This document shows, in pieces, positions 41,393-51,239 of a stretch of 64,000 bases of DNA. Within the stretch, counting starts at the first letter, position 1. Each line of letters starts with the position of its first letter. The notes beneath the pieces are model-generated. The model was not told the DNA's origin, searched no databases, and was given only the letters and a program-made list of their open reading frames with translations. The position numbers were made by a program, and so were the translations under genes. This stretch comes from Undaria pinnatifida. Taxonomy: Eukaryota > Sar > Phaeophyceae > Laminariales > Alariaceae. The DNA is taken from contig JABAKD010000027.1 of the NCBI GenBank assembly GCA_012845835.1, positions 1,404,189-1,468,188 of the forward strand, written 5' to 3'.

Positions 41393-43567
41393 GTGTGTGT
41401 TGAGTCGGTACATGAGTTGACGGCAGTGGCTGGAACCGGGGGGGTAGAACAGGCGCTAGAGCGAGTAGCGAGCAATTATTCCCATTTTTTGGCGGTCCAC
41501 GGGGGGGAGTTCGCGTGCATGATGGCCCTAGAAAATCAGTTACCCGTTCCCCGCGTTCATGCAGGTCGGGTGGCGGCCTGGTTTGGGTATACTAAGCGTT
41601 TTCCGCAGATCGACTTGTTGGTGAAAATAATCACTCACGGGGTGCCGGTAGCGGTAGACGGCGGAGGGGATTTGGGTGCCGCCCTGCAGTATGGTAATCA
41701 TAGATCGATCATCCCGTACGAGGGAAACATACTCTGTAAGATAGCGGACGACGTGCGGCTCGGCCGTGCATTCGTCTTCCCGCGGGACGCGGCCGACCGT
41801 ATTCCCGGTCTCCGTGTGTCACCCTTAGGGGTGACGGTGTCCCCCTCGAAGATTCGAATCATTCACGACCTTACCTTTGAGACATCCGCGCCGGGCGTCA
41901 ACGCCGACACGGATTTTTCGTCCGCCCCTCCCTGTAAACTAGGCCACGTATTACGAGGTATAATTTGGCGTATTCTACATCTGCGTCGCCCGTCGGTCAC
42001 CCCCACGCGCATCCTGCTGAGCAAGATGGACGTGAAGGACGCCTTCCGGCAGATTCCCGTCGAGTGGGCTCACTGCCCCCTGTTCGGGTACGCCTTCCGC
42101 GACCTGGTCGTAGTCGATAGGCGCCTCCAGTTTGGATGGCGGAATAGCCCGGGATTCTGGTGTTTGTTTTCGGCCGCTCTTGAACACGCACACGTCCACA
42201 CAACATTCCGTAACGCGGTAGTCACCCCCTTTGGCCAGGCGGTCACGAGTCACGTCACGGTGAGTGAGCCTGCCGAAGGGGAATGCCCCGTGCCCTTACC
42301 TCCGGGGTACCTGGTACCTCCGGGGGATGGGGGGGGGGCAGCCAAGCCGTTCTTTACTCGAATGTACGTCGATGACGCAGTTTTGGTAGAGCCACAGTGT
42401 TCCCCTGTAGGGGACCGGTGCGTGCGGGCGTCCCAGAGCATGGGATCCGACCACGGTCGCCTTCTCGGTGAACGACAAGCGGGTGACCCGCCCTTGCTAG
42501 CACCGGAGAAGGTGTCCTCGTGGCACACGCGGCTCGAGGTATTAGGATGGGAGCTCGATACAGTAGCGATGACGATTTCTTTGCCGCAAGGAAAATTCGG
42601 CCAGCTTCGCGAGTTGCTCGCGGGGTGGCCAAGGGAGCGTCGTAGCGCGCCGGAATCCGAGTTGCGTTCTTTGATGGGGAAGCTCTTGCACGTGTGCGAA
42701 GTAGTGCGACCGGGCAAGTTTTTCGTGCGGCGCATGCTTAATCAGTTAGGCATGCTCCCTGTACAGGCCTGGCACGAGAGAGTCCGGGGTCCGGGGGGGG
42801 GCGATCGTGCGTCGTCGAGTCGCTCGCACGTTCGCCTCGGGGGCGAGTTCCACGACGACCTTTCGTTTTGGCGGTTGATGGTAGCGAAGGCGATGGGTAC
42901 GGGGGGGGGCAGCACGCTCTCTGCCCCGTTGCTGAGTTTTTATTTGCAGCACCATTCGCGCACGCTCATTAGCGACGCCTCAGGGGATGCGATGGGGGGC
43001 TTTTGTTTGGAGACGGGGCTGTGGTGGAGGATCAATTTCGATGAAGACACACAGAACCGCCTCCGGTCACATGTACAAGGAAGGGATGATTTGTCTATTA
43101 ACGTGTTGGAATTGCTGGCCATGGTGGTCACGGCATGGGCGTTTACGGTAGAGGCCAGGGTTGCGCCCCAATATGTCGGCGAGAGTATCCTAATGCGGGG
43201 CGACAATATGTCGGCCGTCCATTGGGTCAATCGATGCCGGGGGGGACGCGAGCCGAGGGCGGGCGCACTAATGCGGATACTCGGCTGCCTCGAAATGCGC
43301 AGTGGCTGGTGCTTTAGGGCCAAACACGTGCGTGGCATTGCGAATGTTTTGGCGGACGGTATATCGCGGTGGGATCGTCCCACCATCGCCCCCAACCTCC
43401 ACGCGCTACGTCCCGACATCGATTGGCAGGAGCAGCACCTGGGGGAAGCGGGGGCGGATCTCTGTACCGACATCTTGGCCTCCAGTACGTCGGTGGCTCA
43501 GTTGCGAGCTCGACTCGGCGTACGTACGAGTCTGGTCGCCGATCTTGGAGTACGTTTCGCAGGTTGA
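41393..43567 (+). CDS. YR element ORF2: reverse transcriptase and RNase H
   Basis: The 724-codon frame is uninterrupted. RT: SKMDVKDAFRQIPV (motif A, Asp 213), FGWRNSPGFWCLFS (motif B) and RMYVDDAVLVE (YVDD, residues 325-328). RNase H: LISDASGDAMGGF (Asp 528), NVLELLAMVV (Glu 573), MRGDNMSAVHW (Asp 604) and NVLADGISRW (Asp 655), so all four catalytic acids are present. The RT is of the DIRS type, without protease or integrase. The N-terminal ~110 residues include LQYGNHRS, shared with the two decayed copies. The start at 41393 lies 60 bp after ORF1, and the end overlaps ORF3, as usual in this order. Confidence 0.92.
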   Translation: MCVESVHELTAVAGTGGVEQALERVASNYSHFLAVHGGEFACMMALENQLPVPRVHAGRVAAWFGYTKRFPQIDLLVKIITHGVPVAVDGGGDLGAALQYGNHRSIIPYEGNILCKIADDVRLGRAFVFPRDAADRIPGLRVSPLGVTVSPSKIRIIHDLTFETSAPGVNADTDFSSAPPCKLGHVLRGIIWRILHLRRPSVTPTRILLSKMDVKDAFRQIPVEWAHCPLFGYAFRDLVVVDRRLQFGWRNSPGFWCLFSAALEHAHVHTTFRNAVVTPFGQAVTSHVTVSEPAEGECPVPLPPGYLVPPGDGGGAAKPFFTRMYVDDAVLVEPQCSPVGDRCVRASQSMGSDHGRLLGERQAGDPPLLAPEKVSSWHTRLEVLGWELDTVAMTISLPQGKFGQLRELLAGWPRERRSAPESELRSLMGKLLHVCEVVRPGKFFVRRMLNQLGMLPVQAWHERVRGPGGGDRASSSRSHVRLGGEFHDDLSFWRLMVAKAMGTGGGSTLSAPLLSFYLQHHSRTLISDASGDAMGGFCLETGLWWRINFDEDTQNRLRSHVQGRDDLSINVLELLAMVVTAWAFTVEARVAPQYVGESILMRGDNMSAVHWVNRCRGGREPRAGALMRILGCLEMRSGWCFRAKHVRGIANVLADGISRWDRPTIAPNLHALRPDIDWQEQHLGEAGADLCTDILASSTSVAQLRARLGVRTSLVADLGVRFAG

Positions 43568-44567
43568 TGGGTTGTCAGGAGTTTCTGGCGTCGAGTGATT
43601 CGGAGAGTTCTAAGGCCTGGGCGTTGATCGAGTTTGCATCGTGGTGTTGTGCGTCGGAAGGTAACCTGGCGAATACGATTTCCGGGAAATTTGCGGCGGT
43701 GCAGTACTTCCACCGGTTGAGGGTAGGAGTGGAGCTGCCGATCACGGCTCCCGTGGTCCAGTGTGCGCTCAGAGGTATTGCACGGGCCCACGTGACGGCA
43801 GGAACGCCACGCCGCGCACGCTTACCGGTGTCTTTTGGTATGCTTCTCGCGGGGGAAACCCTCATTCCCACGTGGGGCCCGGAGGGGAAAGTGTTGTGGT
43901 TGTGTTTGTGTCTGAGTTACTCCCTGCTGACGCGATCGGACGAAATGTTCGCCGCGGATTCGGGGGCGGTGCACCCTGTGCACTGCCTGACGCGGGGTGA
44001 CGTGGCGTTTTTCGCCAACGGCACACAGTTGGGTAACACGCGGGGGCAACAGTCCGACAAGGTAGAGGTGCGGTTTAAGGGGCATAAGAGTGATCAGGGA
44101 CAGGTCGGAAGTGTGCTCGCGCGGACTCGAAGCGAGGTGCGCGGGCCGAGGTCGTCCTTTAGGGCAGACGGCGGGGCCGTTGCCCTTATGTTGGAGTTGA
44201 TGTCATGTTTCCCTGGTTTGCCCGACCACGCCCCCCTTGCCTCGTATCGATGTGGCAAGGCCGTAAGAGTGGTTAGATATGGCCGTGCCTTACGAGCAAT
44301 CAAGGAGGTGGTGGCGAAGTCAGGTCGGAATCCCGATGAGTTCGCCCTGCACTCGTTGCGTATCGGAGGAGCGACCACGCTTGCGGCGGGGGGAGAGACA
44401 TATCGGAACGAGTGATCCAGAGAGAGGGGAGGTGGAGGCCCGACGCGTACAAGGCGTACACGCGTAATAACATAGACGATTCCACGAGGGTGTCACGTAA
44501 GCTTGCGAGGGCAAAGGTGGCAAAGGAGAGACAGCCGGGGGAAGGAACAGTATGGGGTAGAAAATAA
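43369..44567 (+). CDS. YR element ORF3: tyrosine recombinase (one-base frameshift near the end)
   Basis: The frame from 43369 gives 348 residues. An N-terminal SAM-like helical domain (about 45-150) precedes the catalytic domain, with Arg 189 (LLTRSDEM), His 328 and Arg 331 (ALHSLRIGG). It stops at 44413 before the tyrosine. Shifting by one base at the G run at 44391-44396 reads on in a fully conserved tail: DISERVIQREGRWR, then DAYKAYTRNN with the nucleophile tyrosine. That tail ends at TAA 44565-44567. The single-base slip is either a mutation or a sequencing error. This enzyme should join the element's circle to the target. The start is uncertain: the frame overlaps ORF2 by ~200 bp, and the true start may be downstream. 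Confidence 0.85.
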
Positions 44568-44607
44568 CTAAGAGTACGGGAAACAGTAGTCTCACATTAC
44601 CTCGGTG

Positions 44608-44849
44608 TTGGAGGAGTCGAATGGTACCGTACCATTCGGAGGCTTGGTCATCCGAGACAACTGTAGGCCGTACTAGTTAGGAACCCGGCCGGTATCATAG
44701 TAGGGAGAGAGACAGTAAAATAGGGTGGTCGAGATACTCAGGGTATCGCAGGAAGCTGCGATACAGGTATCTGGCCGAGGGGAGGAACCTCTCTCTCCCA
44801 CGACTCAGGAAACGATAATGACAATGCAATTCGAGAGATATACAATAAA
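44608..44849 (+). repeat. B1 split direct repeat of the YR element
   Basis: The 242 bp run from TTGGAGGAGTCGAATGG to GATATACAATAAA. They match B2 (45248-45489) except for one clear difference (GAGAGAGAC versus GAGAGGGAC). Both copies contain GGTATCGCAGGAAGCTGCGATACA, an inverted repeat. Confidence 0.93.
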
Positions 44850-45128
44850 GGGTAGTTTTGTCCGTAGACGAAGTAACGGCCTCCGCAAACGAAGTAACGG
44901 ACAAAGCAGGGTTTATTGGAGACATACCGAGGCATGTCTGTATCGGGAACTGGGATAGAGCAAGTTTGGTTTTGGGGATGGAAGGGCCTGCACGCAGTCC
45001 TTTCGAGAAAGGCATCGCGTGTAGGTCAGCATCCCCACGTCGGGCACGAGCAAGCACGAGGTCCTGTGACGAGCACGGGCAGACGTGAGGTAGTCGCTGG
45101 TTTGGCCATCCAAGCCAGGTATTTGTGC
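44850..45128 (+). repeat. A2 split direct repeat of the YR element
   Basis: It is a direct copy of A1 and abuts B1 without a gap (AATAAA|GGGTAG). A spacer at 45129-45247 with a G14 run separates it from B2. Confidence 0.92.
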
Positions 45129-45247
45129 CTTCTTTTCTGCCGCCCCACCCTCCCATTTTTTCTTTCGAAGGGGGGGGGGGGGAGGCAAGAGTAGCTGGGG
45201 TTATGGATGTTTTTTTTTATTTTCCGTTATGGTTTACTTGAGTTAGA

Positions 45248-45489
45248 TTGGAGGAGTCGAATGGTACCGTACCATTCGGAGGCTTGGTCATCCGAGACAA
45301 CTGTAGGCCGTACTAGTTAGGAACCCGGCCGGTATCATAGTAGGGAGAGGGACAGTAAAATAGGGTGGTCGAGATACTCAGGGTATCGCAGGAAGCTGCG
45401 ATACAGGTATCTGGCCGAGGGGAGGAACCTCTCTCTCCCACGACTCAGGAAACGATAATGACAATGCAATTCGAGAGATATACAATAAA
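45248..45489 (+). repeat. B2 split direct repeat of the YR element
   Basis: It is the right end of the element. Its last bases, CAATAAA, join the flank ACTGACG. Confidence 0.92.
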
Positions 45490-45760
45490 ACTGACGATTC
45501 GTATTTCTCCCCCTAGTGCTCAATGGCGTAGACAGTGCATGGCCACATACATCACCTCGCATGTTGTATTTAACAATACCTATCTCTTTCGTACAATTAG
45601 CCATGTCAGCAAATAATGGTAACTGTATGATGGTGGTGACAAACAGTGCATGACCACATCACGTCGCCTGTTGTATTTGGCAATACGTATCTCTTTCTTA
45701 TAATTAGCGATGTCTGAAAATAATGGTAATTACACATATTCTAAAAAATATTTTAGCTTT
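45490..45760 (+). repeat. two ~120-bp tandem units at the right flank
   Basis: Two units share GACA.ACAGTGCATGRCCACAT, GTTGTATTT..CAATAC.TATCTCTTTC and ATTAGCSATGTC..AAATAATGGTAA. They are non-coding. Confidence 0.75.
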
Positions 45761-45761
45761 C

Positions 45762-46746
45762 GATCCATGTACAACAACAAATTATGAAACTTTAACACGT
45801 TATTTACTACGCTTAAACACTGGGTTGCATGCTGCATCTAACATCAAACCTTCTAGAATAGTAAACATTACCAGGCAGATGACATAAAGGGGTGTCTTCT
45901 TGCTACAATCGTCAGGTTTGTCCCCTTTAAGGATTTATAGTTTCCGCGCACATATTGAAATGTCCCGTCCCCCGCACCCGCACCCCCCCCCTCCCCCTCC
46001 CCTGATCCCTCTTTTTCAAAAAAAACCCTACTCTTTCCCCCCCCCCCCCCGTCCCCCGATCCCTCCCCCCCTCCCCCCCCCTTCCGCCTAGTTTGTCCAA
46101 ACGCCCCACTCACAATCGAAATCGGCCAGAGTAATAAACACCTATACGCGGTTGATATCACGTCATTACCTTTCTGACCATCCATGACGTAGTTTTCATT
46201 CTTTCCCCCCGCCCCCCCCCCAAAAAAAACCTCCAACGCCCCCTCTTGTCCAACCATCTGCACGATCGTCTAGACCTAGCACCACGCGTATAACAAGCCC
46301 CTACATATCTTTGATCTCACAGTCGGAGTGTATTTGAATATTATTTGTGACCTAAATCTCCTAACCCCCCCCCCCCTTCTAGCTCTCCCTTGCTCAAACG
46401 CCCCACCTAATATCGAAATCCGCCAGATTAATAAACACTTCGCGCACTGGATATCACCTTATTATCTTTCTAGAGACATCCATGCCGCTGCTTTCGCCCC
46501 CCCCCCCCGTCCCGAACGCCCCCTTCTTCCCCACCACCCGCACCATCGCCTAGACCTAGCACCACACGTGTAACAAACCCCTCACCTATAAAAAAACCCT
46601 TCCCCCCCCCCCCCCTCCCCCCCCGCCCCCACCCCCCACCTCCCCAAACCCCCCCACCCCATCTCAACCCCACCCCCTCGAACACTCCGCCCTCTCTCTA
46701 TTCACTGATTGTACGACTTACCCCAGGATATACATGATAAACTGAT
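45762..46746 (+). repeat. poly-C repeat family, third copy, left part
   Basis: It aligns with 28.49-29.91 kb from CAACAACAAATTATGAA through CAGGATATACATGATAAACTG, with one of the two ~407-bp units missing. It stops abruptly at GATGCATTTA, where the intact copy continues with TTTCCAAAACCGTC. Confidence 0.85.
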
Positions 46747-47228
46747 GCATTTATAAAAATCCATTACATATTTGTTCCATATACTTTTTCGAACGCGCGC
46801 ACACTGGTGGGGGTCCTTTCAACGCACACTGTGTCGGGCCCCTGCCAACGCACACTGAAGGGCGTCTCGGGGGGGGAGGGGGGCTCGGGGGGGGGCGCGT
46901 CGCCCCCCCCCCTACACTGCTAGTAGCATCCAAGCACCGTTCGGCTGCCCTGCCAACCCAGCGCTCGTGGTGCATTTTGGGACACACACCAACACCAACA
47001 CACACTACACTGCTAGTAGCATCCAAGCACCATTCGTCTGCCCTGCCAACCCAGCGCTCGTGGTACACTTTTAAAAATCCATTACATACTTTTTCCATAT
47101 ACTTTTTCGAACGCACGCACACTGGTGGGGGTCCTTTCAACGCACACTGTGTCGGGCCCCTGCCAACGCACACTGAAGGGCGTCTCGGCGGGGGAGGGGG
47201 GCTCGGGGGGGCGCGCGTCGCCCCCCCC

Positions 47229-47580
47229 CTACACTGCTAGTAGCATCCAAGCACCGTTCGGCTGCCCTGCCAACCCAGCGCTCGTGGTGCATTTTGGGAC
47301 ACACACCAAACCCAACATACACTACACTGCTAGTAGCATCCAAGCACCATTCGGCTGCCCTGCCAACCCAGCGCTCGTGGTGCATTTTGGGACACACACC
47401 AACACCAACACACACTACACTGCTAGTAGCGTCCAAGCACCGTTCGGCTGCCCTGCCAACCAAGCGCTCGTGGTGCATTTTGGGTCACACACACCAACAC
47501 CAACACACACCACACTACTGCTAGTAGTATCCAAGCACCGTTCGGCTGCCCTGCCTACCCAGCGCTTGTGGTGCATGCGT
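47229..47580 (+). repeat. 93-bp tandem repeat (31 codons)
   Basis: Units start CTACACTGCTAGTAGC at 47229, 47322 and 47415; a slightly longer fourth follows at ~47510. A related pair is at 46911 and ~47003. Because the period is a multiple of three, long frames are open on both strands (for example 47125-48522 on plus). I do not regard these as genes. Confidence 0.88.
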
Positions 47581-48145
47581 TGGAACGTTTGCGCCTCTGC
47601 TGTTCGATCCCGCCCGTGCGGGGCATTTGGGACAACGAGCACAACACACAACAAAAACATTTCACTTCGTTGTGCCCTGGGCTGCGGAAACAAATCCCCT
47701 CCCGAAAAACCGCCTCGTCCTTACAAAACCATAAAATTCAAACGGCTGCGCTACTCAAACGTCGCTACGAACTACGAACTACACCCTGGCACGCAAACAT
47801 CCAGCTGGGGGTGCATTTTGGGTCACGCACACACCAACACCAACACACACTACTACACTGCTATTAATAGTAGCATACAAGCACCGTTCGGCTGCCCTGC
47901 CAACCCAGCGCTGGTGGTGCATGCGCTGGAACGTTTGCGCCTCTGCTGTTCGATCCTGCCCGTGCGGGGCTTTTGGGACAACGAACACAACACACACCAA
48001 AAACATTTCACTTCGTTGTGCCCTGGGCTGCGGAAACAAATCCCCTCCCGAAAAACCGCCTCGTCCTTACAAAACCATAAAATTCAGACGGCTGCGCTTC
48101 AAATCAAACGGCGCTACAAACTACACCCTGGCACGCAAACAACCT
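47578..48145 (+). repeat. two ~345-bp tandem units
   Basis: Both contain TGGAACGTTTGCGCCTCTGC, GTGCGGGGC.TTTGGGACAACGA and CTGCGGAAACAAATCCCCTC, ending with the GGCACGCAAAC block. The first unit begins near 47578 and the second near 47925. Confidence 0.85.
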
Positions 48146-48576
48146 CGCAGCGCACACCGCACACCCTCTATTTCTATCCCTCGTCGGATACACCGCGCTC
48201 CTTGGCGTTGCGCTGGAAATTTTGTGCCTCTGCTGTTCGATCCTGCCCGTCTGGTCTGCCGTGTCTGCGTGCGGCGGCGACTACATCCTTTAGGTCGGCT
48301 GCTGCATACTTTCTCTCGCTGGTTCCTGTCGCAGCTCATCTCCGCCGCGTGCTGTGGGTGTCTGCTATGAGCCTCTTCGCTCGTTCTAGGCTCCTCCTCC
48401 TCTGCGGCTGCGTGCTCTTCGCCCTCTTCAAACCTTACGGCGTACCACCTCCTCGTGCTGCGGCGGAATCTCCGCACACACACCATGCAGCGGAACGTCC
48501 CTTCAGCAGGGCGGTATCTTGACGACTGGGGAGACCAACTCTTCCGGTACACACTCAGACGGCTCTCTCTGTGTGG

Positions 48577-48920
48577 TACATACATGTGTAGCGCAGCAGT
48601 ACTCCTGTGTGTTTGCGTGTGTAGGATACGCGTACGTGTTCGAACCTGCCATGCTACCTCACCTCCCTCCAGCGTTCCTGCGGTAAATCCCTTCCATCAC
48701 CACCTGTGTATGCAGGTGTGTACAGCGGTGTGCACACAGCTCTCGCTGTCTGTGTGTGTAGTACACATACATGTTTATGACATGTGTAGCGCAGCAGTAC
48801 TCCTGTGCGTTTGCGTGTGTAGGATGCGCGTACGTGTTCGAACCTGCCATCATACTACCTCACTTTCCTCCAGCGTTCTTGCGGTACAAATCGCTTCCAT
48901 CACCACCTGTGTATGCATCA
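48577..48920 (+). repeat. two ~200-bp tandem units
   Basis: Both units share TGTGTAGCGCAGCAGTACTCCTG, GGATRCGCGTACGTGTTCGAACC and CCATCACCACCTGTGTATGCA. Confidence 0.85.
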
Positions 48921-49079
48921 TCTCCTATGCATGTTATCTGCGTACAACGTAACCCGTGCATGCGCACATTGTCATCACATCGTGCGGCCTTCCTCGCCAA
49001 ATTCTGCTGTTCCCTTTACAGGGGACTAAGTACGAGCATCCTATGGGTGACATTCTCCGCCTCAAAGCGAAAGTCGACG

Positions 49080-49745
49080 ACTAAACACTCCGCCACTCCC
49101 GACGATCGCCAGGTGCCTTCTCGCGCAGTCAAGTGTGACAAAGCATTCAGCCACTCCCGACTATCGCCAAGAGCCTTCTCGCGCAGTCCAGCTTGAAAAA
49201 ACATTCAGCCACTCCCGACGATCGCCAAGTCCCTTTTCGCGCAGTTCAGTGTGACAAAACATTCCGCCACTCCCGACGATTGCCAAGTGGCTTCTCGCGC
49301 AGTCAAATGATATAAAACATTCCGCCACTCCCAACGATCGCAAGTAAGTGCCTTCTCGCGCAGCGAGCCACCAGTCAAGTGTGACAACACACTTCTCTAC
49401 TTAACTCCAGAAAACACTTGGCTAAACTTCAGCCACTCCCGACAATCGCCAAGTAAGTGCCTTCTCGCGCAGTCCAGTGTGAGAAGACATTCAGCCACTC
49501 CCGACGATCGCCAAGTGCCTTCTCGCGCAGTCCAGTGTTACAAAACATTCCGCCACTCCCGACGATCGCCAAGTGACTTCTCGCGCAGTCAAATGTTATA
49601 AAACATTCCGCCACTCCCGACGATCGCCAAGTGACTTCTCGCGAAGTCAAATGTTATGAAACACTCCGCCACTCCCGACGATCGTCAAGTAAGTGCCTTC
49701 TCGCGCAGCGAGCGACCAGTCAAGTGTGACAAAACACATCTCCAC
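49080..49745 (+). repeat. 58-bp minisatellite, ten units
   Basis: Ten units start CCACTCCCGACGATCGCCAAG at roughly 49090, 49150, 49208, 49266, 49324, 49432, 49494, 49552, 49610 and 49668. Regular units are 58 bp. Two units are longer because of a GCGAGCSACCAGTCAAGTG segment. The period is not a multiple of three. It is not a CRISPR array: the intervals are as conserved as the cores. Confidence 0.92.
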
Positions 49746-49770
49746 TTAACACCAAAAAGCCCTTGGCTGA

Positions 49771-50360
49771 ACATGTATTGTTTCCAAAATCGTCACATTT
49801 ATCCCCTCAAAATAATGTATAGTTTCCACGCACAGATTGAGCTGCCCCACACGCCCCACCCTCGCCCCCCCCCCCCCCACTGATAAACTGGTGCATTTTC
49901 TTTTTCTTCCCCAAAACCGTCAGATTTATCCCCTCAAAAGGATTTATAGCTTACATGCACAAATTGCTTCCTTCCCCCCCCCCCCCCCCCCCCCCCTCCA
50001 ACCCCGCTCGCTTTTGATCAAAACCAGGCCCCCACGTCCTTCAAAACTCCGCCCCCCCCCTCACCGGTTATTCGACTTACAGGATTCACTTGATAAAAGG
50101 ATACCTTTCCCTCCACAGCTGTCAGATTTTGTCCCCCTTAGAAACGGGTTTCATAGTTTCCGCGCACAGACTGACTAAAATCACCCTGTTGACCCTGATA
50201 GCTACACTGTAGTTGTAAGGGGAGTCGCCGACCTATATCCTTAATCAGGACACACAACTCGTAATGCGCGCGATCGGAGTATCACACACAGCTTGCAAAG
50301 ATGAGTTTCGACGAAATCTTTGATCTCACAGCTGGAGTGTATTTTCATTTTTTTATAATA
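49771..50360 (+). repeat. poly-C repeat family, third copy, right part
   Basis: It aligns with 29.91-30.52 kb. It holds three TTTATAG boxes followed by C runs, and it ends ..CACAGCTGGAGTGTATTTTC. Confidence 0.88.
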
Positions 50361-50369
50361 ATGACAAGA

Positions 50370-50880
50370 ATACACTCCATCCAACTTTGAGATGAAGTAT
50401 ATATGTCGTCGAAACTCATCTTTCGTAAGCTGTGTTGATACCCCGATCGCGCGTATTACGGGTTGTGTGTCCTCATTAAGGATATAGGTAGGCGACTCCC
50501 CTTGCAACCACCGTGTAGCTATCAGGGTCAACAGGGTGATGTTAGGCAGTCTGTGCGCGGAAACAATAAAAAAAAACAGTTTTTGAGGGGGACAAAATCC
50601 GACATCTGTGGAAGGAAATGCATCAGTTTATTAAGTGTATCATGTAAGTCGTACAACCGATGAGGGGAGGGTGGTTTTTTTTAGGGCGTGGGGGCCGGGG
50701 TTTGAGCAAGAAAGAGCGGGGTGGGAGGAGGGGGACGGACGGGGGCATATACCATATCAAAAAAATAAAAATACACTCCGCGGACCGGCTGTGAGATTGA
50801 AGATTTTGTCGAAACTTGTCTTTGCAAACTGTGTGTGATACTCCGATCGCGCGTATTATGGGTTGTGCAGATCAAAGCTG
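50370..50880 (-). repeat. poly-C repeat family, two inverted terminal pieces
   Basis: A minus-orientation end begins AATACACTCC at about 50,370 and runs to a G-rich stretch at 50.74 kb. A second starts AAAATACACTCC at about 50,768 and stops at 50.87 kb. The first faces the plus copy ending at 50.35 kb, making a palindrome. Confidence 0.85.
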
Positions 50881-51235
50881 ACGCAATTTTTGGCGCATGG
50901 CTCGCCCCAGACAAATGTAATAGTGAAATCGGGAGTCTGCTTACGATGTGCTAGATCTATACTACTGGTACATACGTCGATGTATTCGCTCCTGGCAAAA
51001 TAACGACTACATCGCCTTCCACCCAAAAAATATGTTTCACGTGGTACTTATCACGCGACGCATACGCAAGTCAGAAGACTCAAGTCAATTGGAAAAAAGA
51101 AGAGAAAAGAAAAGACAAAAATACCTTGTGCCAGGTACATTATACGTGTGTGCCCTACTAAAACAAAGGCAGGTAAAATACGTACACCATGCCGTATGGT
51201 ATATAAGCCTATTTAACATTGTCTTTTGCTAAGGG
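50881..51235. other. no feature seen
   Basis: It is AT-rich with no coding or repeat structure that I can support. Confidence 0.4.
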
Positions 51236-51239
51236 TCAC

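Larger units (their letters stand above)
36431..45489 (+). mobile_element. tyrosine-recombinase retrotransposon with split direct repeats (PAT/Ngaro-like layout)
   Basis: The 9.06-kb element has the order A1 (36431-36709), leader with tandem repeats, gag-like ORF1, RT-RNase H ORF2, tyrosine recombinase ORF3, B1 (44608-44849), A2 (44850-45128 plus spacer) and B2 (45248-45489). This A1-ORFs-B1-A2-B2 order is the split-direct-repeat layout of DIRS-order PAT/Ngaro elements. The three outer and inner junctions share AAA, as expected for recombinase-mediated circle insertion, and there is no target duplication. No LTR, integrase or protease is present. No methyltransferase-like domain was seen. Confidence 0.88.
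46747..49770 (+). mobile_element. ~3.0-kb minisatellite-mosaic insertion in the poly-C repeat
   Basis: The third poly-C copy is contiguous on either side of this block. Its left arm ends ..GATAAACTGATGCATTTA. Its right arm resumes ATGTATTGTTTCCAAAATCGTC at about 49,771. The block holds, in order, a doubled ~310-bp unit, a 93-bp array, a doubled ~345-bp unit, a doubled ~200-bp unit and a 58-bp array. A near-repeat, ATGYATT, at the two edges may be a target duplication. I see no transposase, so the mode of entry is unknown. Confidence 0.6.

Noticed and set aside
47125-48522. A 465-codon open frame that looks like a repeat protein
   Set aside because: It follows a 93-bp satellite whose period is a multiple of three; minus frames are equally open and there is no start context or domain.
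49080-49745. Regular 58-bp spacing looked like a CRISPR array
   Set aside because: The intervals between cores are as conserved as the cores, there are no unique spacers and no cas genes, and the genome is eukaryotic.
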